Origin: Desulfuromonadaceae bacterium
Lineage (GTDB): Bacteria; Desulfobacterota; Desulfuromonadia; Desulfuromonadales; Geopsychrobacteraceae
DNA length: 6,810 bases
Direction: 5' to 3'
Assembly (NCBI GenBank): GCA_013138655.1
Contig: WTCI01000154.1
Location: 1 to 6,810, forward strand
Shown: in pieces, positions 5,050-6,810 of the stretch
Layout of the letters: each line of letters opens with the position of its first letter
How positions within the stretch are numbered: the stretch's first letter is position 1
Notes under the pieces: generated by a model
Told to the model about the DNA's origin: nothing
What the model saw: only the letters and a program-made list of their open reading frames with translations
Database searches by the model: none
Position numbers and translations under genes: made by a program

Positions 5050-6810
5050 TGATCGCTGATGTTTTGCAGCGTGATGCTGCCATTGATGTTACCCAATCCT
5101 GCATTGTGCAGGCCCCGGCCGGTTCCGGTAAAACCGAGCTGCTGATTCAACGTTTTCTCGCCCTGCTGGGAACGGTCGAACGGCCGAATCAGATTCTGGC
5201 GATCACCTTTACCCGTAAAGCGGCAGGAGAAATGCGTCAGCGCTTGTTTCTGGCGCTGACCGCTGCACAGCATTGCCCACGGCCTGAGAAAGCTCACGAA
5301 GCGAAAACCTGGGATCTAGCCAAGCGGGCGCTGCAGAAGCAGGGTGATCAGCTGCTAAGCAATCCGGCCCAATTATCAATCCAGACCATCGACAGTTTCA
5401 ATGCTTCCCTGGTGCGTAAGATGCCTTGGCTGTCACGTTTCGGGGCGCTGCCGGAACTGGCCGATGATGCCGAACCGCTCTATCTGCAGGCGGTTGAGCA
5501 GTTATTGAGGCGGCTGGATACTCAGGGGCCGGGCAGCGGGCAGTTGCGCCTGTTACTCGGCCACCTCGACAATCAGGTGAGCCAGCTACAGAGGATGTTG
5601 GTCGACATGCTGAAACGGCGCGACCAGTGGCTGCGACATCTGCTAAAAAACGATCCTGATCCACGGGCGACATTGGAAGCTGGATTGGAAAAGATGGTCA
5701 CCGGGCAATTGGCGAACTTACGCAGCGAGTATCCGCCTGTATTCGTTGCAGAGTTACTGTTCTGCGTGCGTTTTGCGGCGGCCAATCTTGATTGTTTGAT
5801 TTTGCGGGAAGTTGCTGAATTACAGCAATTACCGGGGAGCGAGGCCGCAGACCTGTCGCTCTGGCAGGCGCTGGCTGAATTTGTTCTGACGGGGAAGAAT
5901 GAACTGCGCAAATCGGTCAACGTCAAGAACGGGTTTCCCCCCGGCGCAGAAAATAAAGAGGCCAAGCAACGGATGCTTGAGCTGTTGCGGGCACTGGTGG
6001 ACTCACCGGAGTTTGTCGCCCGCCTGATCGCTGTCCGCCAACTGCCGGGGGTGACCTATGCTGAGAATCAGTGGCCGATTCTGCAATGCCTGGTTGAGCT
6101 GTTGCCGATGCTGGTCGCCGAGTTGTGGCTGGTGTTCCGCGGGCAGGGGCAGGCCGACTATGCGGAAATCGCCCTGAAAGCGAAACGGGCGCTTGGCGCT
6201 GCGGACAATCCCACCGAGTTGCTGCTGCGTACCGATAACGATCTGCAGCATATTCTGGTCGATGAATTTCAGGATACCTCCTGGCTGCAGTATGAACTGC
6301 TGTTGATTCTTACTGCCGGTTGGAGTGACGGGGATGGCCGGACCCTGTTTCTGGTCGGTGACCCGATGCAGTCGATCTATCGTTTCCGTGAAGCCGAGGT
6401 CGGTCTGTTCCTGCGTGTTTTTGCGGGACGACTGGGGGAGAAGGGGCCGAGATTGAAACCCTTGCAGCTTCGCTGTAACTTCCGTTCGCAGGAGGGCATT
6501 GTTTCCTGGGTGAATCGCAGCTTTGCCGATATTTTCCCTGAACAGGTCGATATCGCTTCCGGCGCGGTTCCGCTGGCCGCAGCAACGGCAGTGGATCCGG
6601 CGCTGCCGGGCCCGGCCTGTTGTCTGCATCCGTTCAGCGGTCGCGATGACCAGGCCGAAGCGGAACAGGTGCTGCATCTGGTGCAGCAGGCAGGTCTGGA
6701 AGATCCGCATCAGACCATTGCCATCCTGGTGCGTGGCCGAAAACATCTGCAAGCGATTCTGCCGGTGCTGCCGCCGCACGGGTTGAAATATCAGGCCCGG
6801 GATATCGATC
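5046..6810 (+). CDS. UvrD/AddA/RecB-type DNA helicase (N-terminal part, runs off the right edge)
   Basis: This is a superfamily 1A helicase, likely the ATP-driven motor of an AddAB-like complex with the upstream nuclease protein. The frame is open for 588 codons to the window edge. Motifs in order are: I, QAPAGSGKTELL (K29, T30); Ia, ITFTRKAAGEMRQRL (53-67); Ic-like, SIQTIDSFNASL (111-122); II, LVDEFQDTS (D406, E407); III, VGDPMQSIYRFREAE (437-451); IV, LRCNFRSQ (475-482). About 280 residues between Ic and II form a large 1B insertion, as in AddA/RecB rather than UvrD itself. Motifs V and VI and any C-terminal nuclease domain are beyond the window, so AddA versus a nuclease-less variant cannot be decided. 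Tandem ATGs occur at 5046 and 5049; the first overlaps the upstream TGA as ATGA. The GAGGGG at 5035-5040 is 5 nt before 5046 and 8 nt before 5049, so either could be used. Confidence 0.92.
   Translation, partial: MMIADVLQRDAAIDVTQSCIVQAPAGSGKTELLIQRFLALLGTVERPNQILAITFTRKAAGEMRQRLFLALTAAQHCPRPEKAHEAKTWDLAKRALQKQGDQLLSNPAQLSIQTIDSFNASLVRKMPWLSRFGALPELADDAEPLYLQAVEQLLRRLDTQGPGSGQLRLLLGHLDNQVSQLQRMLVDMLKRRDQWLRHLLKNDPDPRATLEAGLEKMVTGQLANLRSEYPPVFVAELLFCVRFAAANLDCLILREVAELQQLPGSEAADLSLWQALAEFVLTGKNELRKSVNVKNGFPPGAENKEAKQRMLELLRALVDSPEFVARLIAVRQLPGVTYAENQWPILQCLVELLPMLVAELWLVFRGQGQADYAEIALKAKRALGAADNPTELLLRTDNDLQHILVDEFQDTSWLQYELLLILTAGWSDGDGRTLFLVGDPMQSIYRFREAEVGLFLRVFAGRLGEKGPRLKPLQLRCNFRSQEGIVSWVNRSFADIFPEQVDIASGAVPLAAATAVDPALPGPACCLHPFSGRDDQAEAEQVLHLVQQAGLEDPHQTIAILVRGRKHLQAILPVLPPHGLKYQARDID

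Noticed and set aside
6003..6779. A 258-codon minus-strand frame opposite the helicase gene
   Set aside because: It overlaps helicase motifs II, III and IV in antisense; the Q- and R-rich composition is typical of a shadow of a GC-biased gene.

Overview
The window is a bacterial double-strand-break repair locus. It holds two divergent gene pairs separated by a 573-bp non-coding gap. Dense coding, Shine-Dalgarno sites, an 11-bp gap in one pair and a stop/start overlap in the other all indicate a bacterium. The protein style (SbcCD beside an AddB-like nuclease and a UvrD-type helicase), moderate GC and repeat-rich intergenic DNA would fit a proteobacterium, perhaps of the Desulfuromonas/Geobacter type. 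That placement is an inference without a database search.

Minus strand, 1-1815: sbcD (Mre11-type nuclease, complete, 409 aa) is followed 11 bp later by sbcC (Rad50-type ATPase, first 191 codons only; it runs off the left edge). Plus strand, 2389-6810: an 886-aa AddB-like protein starts at a TTG behind a strong Shine-Dalgarno. It has a C-terminal PD-(D/E)XK nuclease with four cysteines placed as in AddB iron-sulfur nucleases. It overlaps the start of a UvrD/AddA/RecB-type helicase, open for 588 codons to the right edge. The second pair probably forms an AddAB-like helicase-nuclease that resects broken ends, while SbcCD removes hairpins and blocked ends.

The gap, 1816-2388, is the most unusual part. 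A 144-bp imperfect palindrome (2092-2235) has 12-bp terminal inverted repeats that begin GTAA and an exact 8-bp direct repeat on each side (GAAATGAG). That is the signature of a small non-autonomous transposon (MITE), and the ends and duplication length match what is known of the IS66 family. A second, more degraded candidate of the same kind lies at 1865-2017 and contains a twin-hairpin GTCATTCC-type repeat. A nested 45-nt leader hairpin and a weak promoter precede the AddB-like gene.

No tRNA, rRNA, CRISPR array or phage gene was seen. I found no clearly new defence or metabolic system. The notable points are the stacked small mobile elements between the two repair operons and the structured leader.
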